NCBI GenBank assembly: GCA_030649165.1
Contig: JAUSGG010000243.1
Location: 1-61,303 of the forward strand
Direction: 5' to 3'
Length of the DNA stretch: 61,303 nt
DNA from: Armatimonadota bacterium
GTDB taxonomy: Bacteria; Armatimonadota; UBA5829; JAUSEB01
Below are positions 26,977 through 34,839 of the stretch, in pieces. Each line of letters opens with the position of its first letter. Within the stretch, counting starts at the first letter, position 1. Made by a program: the position numbers and the translations under genes. The notes beneath the pieces were generated by a model. That model worked only from the letters and a program-made list of their open reading frames with translations. It was not told where the DNA came from and ran no database searches.

Positions 26977-27630
26977 GAGCGCGGGCTGGAGCACGACGAT
27001 CTGTCTCTCGGCGGGAAGCTCGGTGTTCTTCACCTCGATCTGCGACTCGTGAAATTTCTTGACGTTGGGTTTATCGGCGAGAAAATCGTCCACGCCCGCG
27101 ATCGGGAATTCTATCTTCGGCGTCTTGAAGTGCATCGGTATCACAATCTTCGCCGCGAGCTGCTCCGCGACCTTCCACGCTTCGTCGGAACCTATCGTGA
27201 AGAATCCACCCACCGGCGTCAGTAACACGTCTACCGCTCCGATCCGCGCCGCCTGGTCGCCGGAAAGCACGTGACCCAGATCGCCCAAGTGGCAGACTTT
27301 GACCCCGTCCACCACGAACGCGAACACGACGTTGGATCCCCGCTCGGCCCCCTGCTTTGCGTCGTGGAATGTGTGCACACCCTCGAACGTGATGCCCTCC
27401 GCCACGAAACTGCCGGCGTTTCGCAGAATGACCGGCTCACCGGAGAGGTCCTTTAAGTGACCGTGATCCGCGTGCTCGTGGCTGGACGTTACGATCTGGA
27501 CGTGCTCTGTTATAGGACCGTACCGAATGCTTCCGCCAAATCCGCCGGGCTCATAGGGGTCGGTCAGAATCTTTGTGCCGTTTTCAGCGGTGATCAGGAA
27601 AGACGAATGACCAAGCCATTTTATCTTCAT
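26974..27630 (-). CDS. Metallo-beta-lactamase-fold hydrolase (UPF0173/UlaG-like)
   Basis: 218 residues. MKIKWLGHSSFLI and the zinc motif SHEHADHG (H51, H53, D55, H56) identify the MBL fold. Further ligands are in VHTFHD, HLGDLGHVL and VIPMHFKT. The short UlaG/UPF0173 type acts on small phosphodiester or lactone substrates; here the substrate is unknown. The TAG stop is embedded in an AGAGAGCGCTGAG repeat. Confidence 0.9.
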   Translation of the reverse strand: MKIKWLGHSSFLITAENGTKILTDPYEPGGFGGSIRYGPITEHVQIVTSSHEHADHGHLKDLSGEPVILRNAGSFVAEGITFEGVHTFHDAKQGAERGSNVVFAFVVDGVKVCHLGDLGHVLSGDQAARIGAVDVLLTPVGGFFTIGSDEAWKVAEQLAAKIVIPMHFKTPKIEFPIAGVDDFLADKPNVKKFHESQIEVKNTELPAERQIVVLQPAL

Positions 27631-27720
27631 GTTTTTCCTCCATGCGTCCCGAGCAGCCCGCCTGGGCCTATAACGGGATTCAAGCTAGCAAGGACCGGAT
27701 AAAGTCCAATCACCAAGCAA

Positions 27721-27792
27721 GACCTCACCCCAGCCCTCTCCTAAAAGGAGAGGGAGTCCCCCCTCCTCTTAGGAGGGGGTTAGGGGGAGGTC
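27721..27792. repeat. 72-bp palindromic CTCACCCC/GGAGAGGG intergenic repeat
   Basis: Two facing CTCTCC-AAAA-GGAGAG type hairpins bounded by GACCTC and GAGGTC. Part of the same G/C-rich family as the copies at 34948-34980 and inside the methyltransferase gene. Lies between two minus-strand genes. Confidence 0.85.
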
Positions 27793-27823
27793 AAGGCGTT
27801 GCCTCGACTTTATCCGACCGCTG

Positions 27824-28747
27824 CTAGGAGATCTGCCGCAGTGTGTCTCCGAGCACGCGCCCGCAATTCTGCACGCCGGCCTTCTCGCCCTCGGTCAGCA
27901 CGATCTCCACAAGGCCCTCGACGCCGGATTTACCCACGATTGTCGGCACGCTCAGGCAAACGCCGCTGACGCCGAACATGCCCTCCTGCAGCGATGAGAC
28001 CGGCAGAACGGCCTTCTCGTCTAGAACAACGGCCTCCACGAGCCGCCTGATCGCCAGTCCCACGGCATATCCCGCCCCGCCCTTGAGCCTGATGACCTCG
28101 GCGCCGCTTTTCTTGGTAAAGTCGAATATATTCTGAACAGTCGTCTCATCATACCCTGGGAAGCTGGGGAGGGGAACGCCGTTGATCGCGGCCGAACTCC
28201 ATATCGGGACCATGCTGTCGCCGTGCTCGCCCAGTATCAGCGCGTTCACGTCCATTGGGTTCACCTTGAAGTGTTCGGCGAGCAGTGAGCGGAACCGGGT
28301 GGTGTCGAGCAGCGTGCCAAGTCCTATCACTCGCTTCGGCGGCGCCCCCGAGCCGTCAACGGCCAGTTTTGTCAGTACGTCCACCGGATTTGAAACGACC
28401 AGGACAATAGCCCCACCGGCCAGCTTGACCTTCCGGACCTCCTCCAGTATCGACCGGAAAAGCGCCACGTTGCGGCTTATGAGCTCCAGGCGGCTTTCGT
28501 CCGGCTTTCTGCGCAGGCCAGCGGTAATGACGACGATGTCCGATCCTTCCACCGCCTCGTATCCGCCCGCGTATATCCGCTGCGATCCCGCGAGCGCCGC
28601 GCCGTGACGAAGATCCAGCGCTTCGCCCTCGGCCATCTCCCTGGCCACATCCACAATAGCTATCTCGTTGACGTTGGCGCCAAGCTGGAGAGCGTACGCC
28701 GCGTTGGAGCCGACGCGCCCGCCTCCTCCGATTATACTGACTTTCAT
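27824..28747 (-). CDS. Malate/lactate dehydrogenase, probably malate-specific
   Basis: 307 residues. NAD-binding IIGGGGRVGS and D33, TAGLRRKPDESR loop, VSNPVDVLT, GLGTLLDTTRFR and catalytic LGEHGDS (H175). In the substrate loop Arg80 occupies the position that is Gln in lactate and Arg in malate dehydrogenases, so malate is the likelier substrate. The overall sequence is of the LDH-like MDH group. Malate dehydrogenase interconverts malate and oxaloacetate in the TCA cycle. Driven by a clear promoter at 28806-28835. Confidence 0.9.
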   Translation of the reverse strand: MKVSIIGGGGRVGSNAAYALQLGANVNEIAIVDVAREMAEGEALDLRHGAALAGSQRIYAGGYEAVEGSDIVVITAGLRRKPDESRLELISRNVALFRSILEEVRKVKLAGGAIVLVVSNPVDVLTKLAVDGSGAPPKRVIGLGTLLDTTRFRSLLAEHFKVNPMDVNALILGEHGDSMVPIWSSAAINGVPLPSFPGYDETTVQNIFDFTKKSGAEVIRLKGGAGYAVGLAIRRLVEAVVLDEKAVLPVSSLQEGMFGVSGVCLSVPTIVGKSGVEGLVEIVLTEGEKAGVQNCGRVLGDTLRQIS

Positions 28748-28805
28748 TCCGCACCTCTCACGATTCAGGCGTTATTTGAGTTGAGCTTAAACTCATTGCG
28801 ACTGC

Positions 28806-28835
28806 ATTATAGTAGGTCGCCCGCCCGCCAGTCAA
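28806..28835 (-). promoter_or_regulatory. Sigma-70 promoter of the malate dehydrogenase gene
   Basis: Minus strand TTGACT (28830-28835) and TATAAT (28806-28811), spacer 18 nt. The -10 is about 60 nt upstream of the ATG at 28747. Confidence 0.85.
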
Positions 28836-28837
28836 GG

Positions 28838-28907
28838 TGATGGTTGTTGGTTGTTGCGGTGTCGTATTCGTCCCATCAGTCGTATCCGTCCTATCCGTCC
28901 GACTCCC
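28838..28907. repeat. GGTTGTTG and GTCCTATCC unit repeats
   Basis: Between the divergent MDH and rplY promoters: GATGGTTGTTGGTTGTTG followed by CGTATCCGTCCTATCCGTCC units. Degenerate short-period repeats, no gene. Confidence 0.7.
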
Positions 28908-28915
28908 TCTGAAAT

Positions 28916-28944
28916 TTGACGCTGCTCGCCTGATTCGGTATACT
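28916..28944 (+). promoter_or_regulatory. Sigma-70 promoter of rplY/ctc
   Basis: TTGACG (28916-28921), 17 nt, TATACT (28939-28944), then about 30 nt to the ATG at 28976. Confidence 0.85.
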
Positions 28945-28975
28945 GAGTCGCGGACGTTGATGGAAGGACGGGAAA

Positions 28976-29629
28976 ATGCAGAAAGCCAAACTTAACGCAC
29001 AAATCAGAAGTACACATAGCAAGAGCGAACTGAAGCAAATACGGAGAACCGGCCAGATTGCGGCGAGCGTTTACGGGCACGGATTCGAATCGATGTCGAT
29101 TTCCGTCGACGCAGCCGAGTTGGCCGCCGCCGTCAGGACTGAGGCAGGGCTCCACGCCTTGATCGATATGAGCGTGGATGACGCGCCTAAGACAGCCAGC
29201 GGAGTGGTAGTGATAAAACAGATCCAAAAGGACCCGGTCTCGCGACGGCTGCTGCACGTTGATTTTCAACGCGTGCTGATGACTGAGAAGCTGAGCACCG
29301 AGACACCGATCGAACTGGTCGGGGCGGCGATAGGCGTGCACGAGGGAGGAGTCCTCGAGCATGTTATGAGGAGCCTGCATGTTCGATGCCTGCCGGACCA
29401 GATTCCCTCCCATATCGATCTCGATGTCTCGGACCTGGATATCGGCCACGCTTTGCACGTGAGCGATCTCCCGCTCCCCGCGGGAGTCGAGCCGCTCGCG
29501 CAGCCCGACGAAGTCGTCGTTGCGGTAAGGCAGCCCACTATCCACGTTGAGGTCGCCGCGGAAGAGGCTGCCCTGGCGGAAGGCGCGCCTGAAGTCACCG
29601 GGGAACAGCCATCCGCGGCAGAACAGTGA
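28976..29629 (+). CDS. rplY: 50S ribosomal protein bL25 (CTC form)
   Basis: 217 residues: an N-terminal L25 5S-rRNA-binding domain (KAKLNAQIRSTHSKSELKQIRRTGQIAASVYG ...) and a C-terminal TL5/CTC beta domain (VLEHVMRSLHVRCLPDQIPSHIDLDVSDLDIGHALHVSDL), ending in an acidic tail. This two-domain form is typical of CTC proteins, which bind 5S rRNA in the large subunit. AAGGA lies 8 nt before the ATG. Own promoter at 28916. The stop is followed by GTGGTTAGTGGTTAG repeats. Confidence 0.95.
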   Translation: MQKAKLNAQIRSTHSKSELKQIRRTGQIAASVYGHGFESMSISVDAAELAAAVRTEAGLHALIDMSVDDAPKTASGVVVIKQIQKDPVSRRLLHVDFQRVLMTEKLSTETPIELVGAAIGVHEGGVLEHVMRSLHVRCLPDQIPSHIDLDVSDLDIGHALHVSDLPLPAGVEPLAQPDEVVVAVRQPTIHVEVAAEEAALAEGAPEVTGEQPSAAEQ

Positions 29630-29673
29630 TTCGTGGTTAGTGGTTAGCCCCAATATCGTTCACTTTGGCCTAT

Positions 29674-29697
29674 AGCGTCCCGATGCATCGGGACGCT
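29674..29697. terminator. 24-bp perfect palindrome, possible bidirectional terminator
   Basis: A perfect inverted repeat centred on GATGCATC with arms AGCGTCCCGATG, between rplY (plus) and the small-peptide transcription unit (minus). There is only a short TTTA tract on the plus strand, so factor-independent termination is uncertain. Confidence 0.55.
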
Positions 29698-29717
29698 TTA
29701 CCGATCCTTCGGTAGCA

Positions 29718-29757
29718 GAGCGGGCCTGTCCCGAAAATCGGGAAGTGTCGCTGCCGA
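29718..29757. repeat. Nested inverted repeat (TTCGGTAGC ... GCTGCCGAA)
   Basis: Outer arms TTCGGTAGC/GCTGCCGAA enclose an inner TCCCGA-AAA-TCGGGA hairpin. A similar TTCGGTAGC...GCCGAAGC arrangement occurs at 37555-37583. Confidence 0.6.
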
Positions 29758-29800
29758 ACGAGGCAACCACAACCCCTGGTGCAGGCCGAAGTATTGGGTC

Positions 29801-29896
29801 CTATTTCGCTCTTTTCTTCTCCTCCTGCAGTCGTTCCCTGCGCCTTTCCTCGGCGCGCTTGCGAGCCCGCCTCAGTTCTTTCTTGCGTATTTTCAG
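29801..29896 (-). CDS. Candidate 31-residue highly basic helical peptide, CTG start
   Basis: A minus-strand frame of 31 codons, CTG AAA ATA CGC to TAG, giving a peptide made almost only of Lys, Arg, Glu, Ala and Leu (starts KIRKKELRRARKRAEERRRE). It would form a single charged helix, perhaps RNA- or ribosome-binding. Evidence that it is real: an excellent promoter at 29928-29956 only ~25 nt upstream and GGGGGTGAG at 29902-29910, 5 nt before the CTG. CTG starts are rare, but another strong case occurs in this window at 58341. I do not recognise a family. The alternative GTG frame (to 29670) has no protein-like composition. Confidence 0.5.
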   Translation of the reverse strand: MKIRKKELRRARKRAEERRRERLQEEKKRAK

Positions 29897-29927
29897 TTTG
29901 TCTCACCCCCAGTATGGATTACGACTG

Positions 29928-29956
29928 ATTCTAGGCCGACGCCGCCCGGTTGTCAA
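29928..29956 (-). promoter_or_regulatory. Strong sigma-70 promoter of the small-peptide unit
   Basis: Minus strand TTGACA (29951-29956), 17-nt spacer, TAGAAT (29928-29933). No annotated-size gene lies downstream on this strand, so it must drive the 31-codon frame or a small RNA of roughly 100-250 nt. Confidence 0.85.
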
Positions 29957-30030
29957 CGATCCCCCGGGTTATTGGTTGACCGCTTGGTGACTGTCGTCGG
30001 GCTGGTCCCACTCCCAACTGGACTTCGCTC

Positions 30031-30086
30031 CCTCGTCCCCTCCGACTCCTTCGACTCCTTCGACTCCTCCGACTCCTTCCACTCCT
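30031..30086. repeat. CGACTCCTT tandem repeat
   Basis: About five near-copies of CGACTCCTT in a row, just upstream of the pilin genes. The region 29957-30155 otherwise shows nothing I can identify. Confidence 0.85.
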
Positions 30087-30155
30087 TTTTGTTGTTCTCG
30101 CCGGCTCGGACGTGGAACAAGACATTTGGATATGTCACGGCCAAGAGGTGATCAC

Positions 30156-30599
30156 ATGATGCGTTCCAAGCGCGGCGCCGGCCTGCTGGAGGTGATGTTC
30201 GGGCTGTTCATGATCGGAATAGCCGGAATCGTTTTCTCAACTTCATTTCCGCCGGCCTTCAGAACTCTAAGCCAGGCGAGCGAAAACACGAACGCCGCCT
30301 TGCTCGCTCAAAAGAAGATGGAGCAGATCAGGGGCCTCGACTACGCCAGCCTGACCTACGCCAACCTGACGAGCTCCGGAATACTGGATTCCCTGCCTGG
30401 TCCATCCGGATATACTTTCACTATTGTGGACTCCGTCGCGACCACGCTTCCGAGTGGGGCCGGGACTATGACTATTACAACCGAATCGGGCGCGCTCAAG
30501 CGAGTCGTCGTCTCCGTGGACTGGACTGCTGTTAATCAAGTGCAGCGAAACCTCACGGTGACTACTTTGGTGGCCGACACAACTCCGTGGGTGAATTAG
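30156..30599 (+). CDS. Prepilin-like protein (minor pilin/pseudopilin)
   Basis: 147 residues. MMRSKRG is followed by AGLLEVMFGLFMIGIAGIVF: a prepilin peptidase site with cleavage after Gly7 and Glu at mature position 5, then a hydrophobic helix. The rest is a small beta-rich domain. Prepilins are exported and assembled into type IV pili or type II secretion pseudopili. I start at ATG 30156 because AAGAGGTG sits 5 nt upstream; the frame is open 10 codons further. First of three pilin-type genes. Confidence 0.88.
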   Translation: MMRSKRGAGLLEVMFGLFMIGIAGIVFSTSFPPAFRTLSQASENTNAALLAQKKMEQIRGLDYASLTYANLTSSGILDSLPGPSGYTFTIVDSVATTLPSGAGTMTITTESGALKRVVVSVDWTAVNQVQRNLTVTTLVADTTPWVN

Positions 30600-30602
30600 A
30601 AG

Positions 30603-31136
30603 ATGCGACTAACATCGAAGATTAGAGGAAATAACGGTTTTTCGCTCGTCGAAATGGCGGTTGTCGTTTTCGTGGCCGGCCTCGCGACTGTCTCCGTGAT
30701 GGCGATGATCGTCGGTTCGCTTGACGCCTGGTCGCGCGGGACGAGCAATACCTATGCGCAAACCTCAACCAGCATTGGCGCACAAAAGCTCGCCCAGGAA
30801 ATACGCGAGGGGCAAACCGCCTCCGTCGCTTCGGATCGATTGACCGTGGTGCTGCCGCTGCAGACCGAGGGAGATAACGACGAGGTGTTCTACAACAGGG
30901 GAACGCCCGGCGAGACGCGAGTCTATTACATCTCGAATGGCTCCTTGAAGCGACTGGTGGACGGAGTTGAGAGCGTCGTACTGACTCGTGTCTCAGCGGC
31001 GACATTCGTCGTCTCCGGAGCCAACGTAACTGTCACTTTGACGAGTAACGAAAGCGAAGGCACCGCCGACGTTCGGAGCAAACTGCAGGACAAGACTGCT
31101 ACGGTGAAGGTGCGGCTTCGCAATTGCGGGACCTAG
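30603..31136 (+). CDS. PulJ/PilW-like prepilin
   Basis: 177 residues with the prepilin signature NNGFSLVEMAVVVFVAGLATV (cleavage before Phe, Glu5). Three bases separate it from the previous pilin gene. The C-terminal domain (LAQEIREGQTAS, GETRVYYISNGSLKRLV) resembles PulJ/PilW minor pilins, which cap or initiate the fibre. Ends in a cysteine-containing RNCGT. Confidence 0.85.
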   Translation: MRLTSKIRGNNGFSLVEMAVVVFVAGLATVSVMAMIVGSLDAWSRGTSNTYAQTSTSIGAQKLAQEIREGQTASVASDRLTVVLPLQTEGDNDEVFYNRGTPGETRVYYISNGSLKRLVDGVESVVLTRVSAATFVVSGANVTVTLTSNESEGTADVRSKLQDKTATVKVRLRNCGT

Positions 31137-31176
31137 TCCGGGTTGCGCGAGTCATTCGGGGGATAGAGGAGAGCAA

Positions 31177-32886
31177 GTGAACAGAATCATTCCGCGTAGA
31201 AAACGGCAGCAGGGTTCGGTAATGTTTGTGGCCCTGTTCGCCTTGATGGTCATTTCCGCATTCGGCGTATCGCTGCTCGGCATGTCGATGGCCCAGTTGA
31301 CTACGGCAAAGCGTGACACGATGCGGGCGAGGGCGCTGAGCTCGGCCGAAGCCGGGGTGCAGCGCGCGATATCGTTCCTGAGAGACACTGCTCCCGACGG
31401 CACGACCGACGGCACGTGGCGCACCAATCACCCTTCTGAGGACGCCGACGACCATGACGGAGACGACTGGTACGAGGAGACCCTCAGTACCGGAGAGACC
31501 TTCAAGCTTTGCGTGCGCGACGGAACGGACATAAACGCAGGTAAGATCGTCATCACATCCATCGGCACGGTGACCAACGGAAGCTCGGTCACGACCCGAA
31601 CGGTTGAGGCCATCGTAGTCAGAGAAGAGGAGAATGTCTGCGTTTGGAATAACGTGATCTTCGGCGGCGTTGGCCAGAGCGGGAAGAGCATCAACGGCAA
31701 TGTCGTGATGAGAGGCTCGATCCACCTCCTCGGCGACGGAGAGACCTACACCGACGTCGATGGCGACGGTCATTGGGATGCCGAAGAAGCATATGTCGAC
31801 CTGCCTCCCTTTAACGGCCAGTACGACGCGGGAGAAGTGTACGTCGATTCTGATGGCGACGGCCACTGGGACGGAACCGAGCCGTACGATGATGTCAACG
31901 GTAACGGGACCCGCGACCCGGCGCTGACCGTCACGGACATAGCCGAGGAAATCGCGGGCACTGCAAACGTGGGCAACAACTATTCCGGTATGACGGCCGG
32001 CCTGCGCAGCAAGCTCCCCGGGATCCCAACGGGATGGTGGCAGGGAGAGAGCGTTGAGCTGCTCAGCTCCAAACTCCGGGTCAAGCACGGCAAGGTCAAT
32101 GTGTCAGGATCAGCGACCGTTGGTGATCCGGACCAGTCCGGAGGATCGCCCGCGGTTAAGGAGACTCTTAACGGCGTCTACGTAAGCGACGGATGGGGTG
32201 GAAATCAGGGCTCGTCCAGCGTGTATTCGGACAATGGTGTCGGAGCCGACTACGATCTCGGCGATGGCATCGTGTCATTCCCTGCGTTGACCGAAGCCTA
32301 CACCGATGCCTTTGGGGTAAGCTATCCCAGTTACATGGACTACTTGAATGCAAACGCGACAGTGGTCGCCGGTCCGCTCAATCTGGCCCCAGGAACCGCG
32401 TACAGCGTCAACGGGCCAAAGGGCAGCCTGAGCATTGATGGAGCCGGAAACATGACCGTGTCGGGCATCGTTTATGTCACGGGCAACATAAACCTCAATC
32501 GGACGGGGGGATCGACCCTCACTTACGAGGGAAGTGGGACCCTTGTCTCCACAGGCAGCGTATACGTACACTGCAACGTTCTGCCGAAGACAACTTTTGC
32601 CACGGTGGACAGGATCGGCATAATCGCTCGACGGCGTATAGAACTGGCCACGGGCGGCGGCGACTCTCAGTTGACGTTGGCGGGGGCCTTTTACGCGCAG
32701 GAGAAAATAATCTCGCAAAAACAGTCGGAGATAGCGGGCACGGTGGTCGCCAGTTATTTCCAGATGCAGAATGTGCCGCACCTGTACCAGGTCCCGGCGC
32801 TTACGGACAACCTGCCCCCGGGAATGCCGGGCGGCGATCCGATTTACGTTGTGACTATCAACGTCCAGAGCTGGCGGGAGCTTTAG
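31177..32886 (+). CDS. PilX-like pilus assembly protein with calcium-loop insert
   Basis: 569 residues, GTG start with AGAGGAG upstream. The N-terminal QQGSVMFVALFALMVISAFGVSLLGMSM is a PilX-type membrane segment followed by ALSSAEAGVQRA, typical of PilX_N. Residues ~195-255 hold repeated calcium-binding loops (DVDGDGHWDAEE, DSDGDGHWDGTE, DVNGNGTRDP). The C-terminal part is a repetitive beta region like bactofilin or adhesin sheets (GNMTVSGIVYVTGNINL). It is third in the pilin operon. Its last 29 bp overlap the 3' end of the convergent anti-sigma gene. Confidence 0.82.
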   Translation: MNRIIPRRKRQQGSVMFVALFALMVISAFGVSLLGMSMAQLTTAKRDTMRARALSSAEAGVQRAISFLRDTAPDGTTDGTWRTNHPSEDADDHDGDDWYEETLSTGETFKLCVRDGTDINAGKIVITSIGTVTNGSSVTTRTVEAIVVREEENVCVWNNVIFGGVGQSGKSINGNVVMRGSIHLLGDGETYTDVDGDGHWDAEEAYVDLPPFNGQYDAGEVYVDSDGDGHWDGTEPYDDVNGNGTRDPALTVTDIAEEIAGTANVGNNYSGMTAGLRSKLPGIPTGWWQGESVELLSSKLRVKHGKVNVSGSATVGDPDQSGGSPAVKETLNGVYVSDGWGGNQGSSSVYSDNGVGADYDLGDGIVSFPALTEAYTDAFGVSYPSYMDYLNANATVVAGPLNLAPGTAYSVNGPKGSLSIDGAGNMTVSGIVYVTGNINLNRTGGSTLTYEGSGTLVSTGSVYVHCNVLPKTTFATVDRIGIIARRRIELATGGGDSQLTLAGAFYAQEKIISQKQSEIAGTVVASYFQMQNVPHLYQVPALTDNLPPGMPGGDPIYVVTINVQSWREL

Positions 32887-34117
32887 GGGCTTCGCTCAGC
32901 TTCCGTATTCTTTCTTTCACATCAGCCTCGGAACTGCCGGTCAGTCCGAGGCTGATCGCTTGTTTGTACGCCGCGACCGCTTCGGCCGTCTGTGAGTTTG
33001 ACTCATAAGCGCGGCCAAGCTCCGCCCAGCGCGCGGGATCCTTCGGACAGACTTCAGTCAGTCTCTTACGCCATTTAACGACGGCGGCTTTGTCCGCCCG
33101 TTTCTCATCGAGTTCGGCGAGTTTCGACAGCGTCTGCGCGTCGTCCGGCTTCTTCGCCAGTTCTTCGTTGTAGCGATCACGAAGCTGGCCAAGCTCGCGC
33201 TGTCCCTTGTCGTCGGCGATCCGTCCCGATACCTCCGCCTTGGGCGAAACTCCAGCGCTTGCCGACGCCGCCGGCTTTGCCGGGACGGCGGCCGCATCTG
33301 CCGCCGGAGGCGGCGAAGCCGCACGCGCAAAGCTGTCGGAATCTGCCGCTTTCAAGCCTTCTTTGGACGCAGATACTTGGCCGGGAGCGGACGGAGCGGC
33401 ATACCCGACCTTGGGACCAGCGCTCCCGGACGCGTACCCCGGGTTGTAGTGGAAGGTTGTCGTCGATTGGTCACGGCCCGCCGCGGTCGGTCCGCTCGGA
33501 GCAGGAGGCGGTGGGAGAGGGAACACACGATCGAACGCCTTGGGTTCCACCTCGCGATAGATCGGAGCGGACGGCATCGCGGGCGTTGAATAGTAGAAGG
33601 GGCTTACGGCCCTGTCCGCGCGCGGTTCGAACCTAAGCTCCTTTGGTACAGGAACGTACAGCGATCCCTTGCCGCGCGGCCTGGCTGTCGTCACGCGCTC
33701 GCCTGCCGGCAAGGGAACCTGCAGAGACTTACCAAGCGCGGACACTTCGCTCTTTGCTGATCGGGTGGACTCCTTTCGCTGGACGGGGGCGTTTGGCAAA
33801 CGGATCAGAACAAACAAAAGGAGAACCGCCGCAACCGCTCCAGCGGACGCGGCCTGGAAGCTTCTGACCCGCCAGATGGCGCGCGGCTCCGGCCGCGCCT
33901 CTATTTCGCTCCGCACCCTGGCCCAAAGATCGGCGGAGGGCTCCATCGCGGGAATCTCCGCCTGGCGCAGGGTCCTTGCCATCGCCGTTATTGCCGACAG
34001 CTCTTCGCCGCATCGAGCGCACGAAGCCACGTGCCGCCGCAGCCGCGCCGCCGCGGCCGGCGCCAGAGCGCCTTCCGAATAAGGCATCAACAGTTTTCGA
34101 TACCTAAAGCAGAACAT
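32858..34117 (-). CDS. Anti-sigma factor: zinc finger, membrane helix, TPR tail
   Basis: About 419 residues. The N-terminal zf-HC2 zinc finger (RRHVASCARCGEE: HxxxCxxC) binds ECF sigma factors. A membrane helix (AGAVAAVLLLFVLIRL, ~residue 95-110) is followed by a Pro/Ala-rich linker and a C-terminal TPR segment (AKKPDDAQTLSKLAELDE, AELGRAYESNSQTAEAVAAYKQAISLG). I infer an extracytoplasmic tail that senses envelope state. It follows the sigma factor gene on the same strand after a repeat. ATG 34115-34117 is chosen; a GTG 4 codons upstream is possible. Confidence 0.85.
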   Translation of the reverse strand: MFCFRYRKLLMPYSEGALAPAAAARLRRHVASCARCGEELSAITAMARTLRQAEIPAMEPSADLWARVRSEIEARPEPRAIWRVRSFQAASAGAVAAVLLLFVLIRLPNAPVQRKESTRSAKSEVSALGKSLQVPLPAGERVTTARPRGKGSLYVPVPKELRFEPRADRAVSPFYYSTPAMPSAPIYREVEPKAFDRVFPLPPPPAPSGPTAAGRDQSTTTFHYNPGYASGSAGPKVGYAAPSAPGQVSASKEGLKAADSDSFARAASPPPAADAAAVPAKPAASASAGVSPKAEVSGRIADDKGQRELGQLRDRYNEELAKKPDDAQTLSKLAELDEKRADKAAVVKWRKRLTEVCPKDPARWAELGRAYESNSQTAEAVAAYKQAISLGLTGSSEADVKERIRKLSEAPKAPASSGR

Positions 34118-34129
34118 AAGACACCGCAC

Positions 34130-34180
34130 AAAACCCCTACAACCCTATAACCCTATAACCCTAAGACCCTAACCAATCAA
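34130..34180. repeat. TATAGGGT-type repeat containing the sigma-factor stop
   Basis: On the minus strand: TTGGTTAGGGTCTTAG, then two TTATAGGG units, then TTGTAGGGG. The sigma factor's last residues (LGS) and TAG stop are in the first unit. Confidence 0.85.
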
Positions 34181-34793
34181 GCTGGCCGCGCAGTTTCTTG
34201 CAGGCGTAGTGCAGTCTCGACCAGACGGTTCCCACGGAACAGCGCAGCATCTTCGCTATCTCCTCACAAGTGCAGTCCTCGAAGTAGTGGAGAATCACGA
34301 CGGCGCGCTGCTTGTCCGGAAGGGAATCTATCGCCTTCCTGACTGCCGCGTCCCGGGCGCGCGCCTGGACAGCGTCCTCCGGACTCGGCCCGCCGGCTGC
34401 AAGGACCTCACCCAAGGCGGTTTCCGGGTCGTCGATAGACAGCGCCTGACGGTTCTTGGCCCTTTTCATATACTTCAGCGTAGTGTTTACGGCAATCGCG
34501 CCCAACCAGGTCGAAAAACTGGAATCGCCTCGAAAAGAACCGATGGAGCGATATGCAAGGACAAAAACATCCTGTACGAGGTCGTCAACGTCGTCCCGCC
34601 GTTGAACCATGCGGGATACGATACCGTAAACGGCCCGTTGATGCCTGGACACAAGCTCCGCGTAAGCATCTACGTCGCCTTTGGCGCAGAGCTTCACAAG
34701 TTCGATGTCCTGGCCCACTTTGGAGTAATCGGTTCCAGTCACAGCCCGGACGATTTGCTCTTTACTCCTGCCTCCGCCTTCTAAGCGCTCCAT
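34161..34793 (-). CDS. ECF-type RNA polymerase sigma factor
   Basis: 210 residues. Region 2: AYAELVSRHQRAVYGIVSRMVQRRDDVDDLVQDVFVLAYRSIGSFRGDSSFSTWLGAIAVNTTLKYMKR. Region 4: VRKAIDSLPDKQRAVVILHYFEDCTCEEIAKMLRCSVGTVWSRLHYACKKLR. Standard ECF layout and length with a ~40-residue N-terminal extension. It is encoded upstream of its presumed membrane anti-sigma factor. Its target regulon is unknown; the convergent pilin operon is a neighbour but is read from the other strand. Confidence 0.95.
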   Translation of the reverse strand: MERLEGGGRSKEQIVRAVTGTDYSKVGQDIELVKLCAKGDVDAYAELVSRHQRAVYGIVSRMVQRRDDVDDLVQDVFVLAYRSIGSFRGDSSFSTWLGAIAVNTTLKYMKRAKNRQALSIDDPETALGEVLAAGGPSPEDAVQARARDAAVRKAIDSLPDKQRAVVILHYFEDCTCEEIAKMLRCSVGTVWSRLHYACKKLRGQLDWLGS

Positions 34794-34839
34794 GTTCTTA
34801 GAGGCGGTTGATGATGAAAACCTTCAGTCCAGAAGGTAG

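Noticed and set aside
27824-28747. Lactate dehydrogenase assignment
   Set aside because: The substrate loop has Arg at the discriminating position, so malate dehydrogenase is preferred, although the protein belongs to the LDH-like group.
29670-29906. 78-codon GTG frame overlapping the candidate small peptide
   Set aside because: Composition is not protein-like, and it runs through two hairpins; the CTG frame has better initiation signals and a compact stop.
34130-34180. Telomere-like TTAGGG units
   Set aside because: The units drift (TTAGGG, TTATAGGG, TTGTAGGGG), are only ~50 bp, lie between genes, and other loci use unrelated units; no evidence of a chromosome end.
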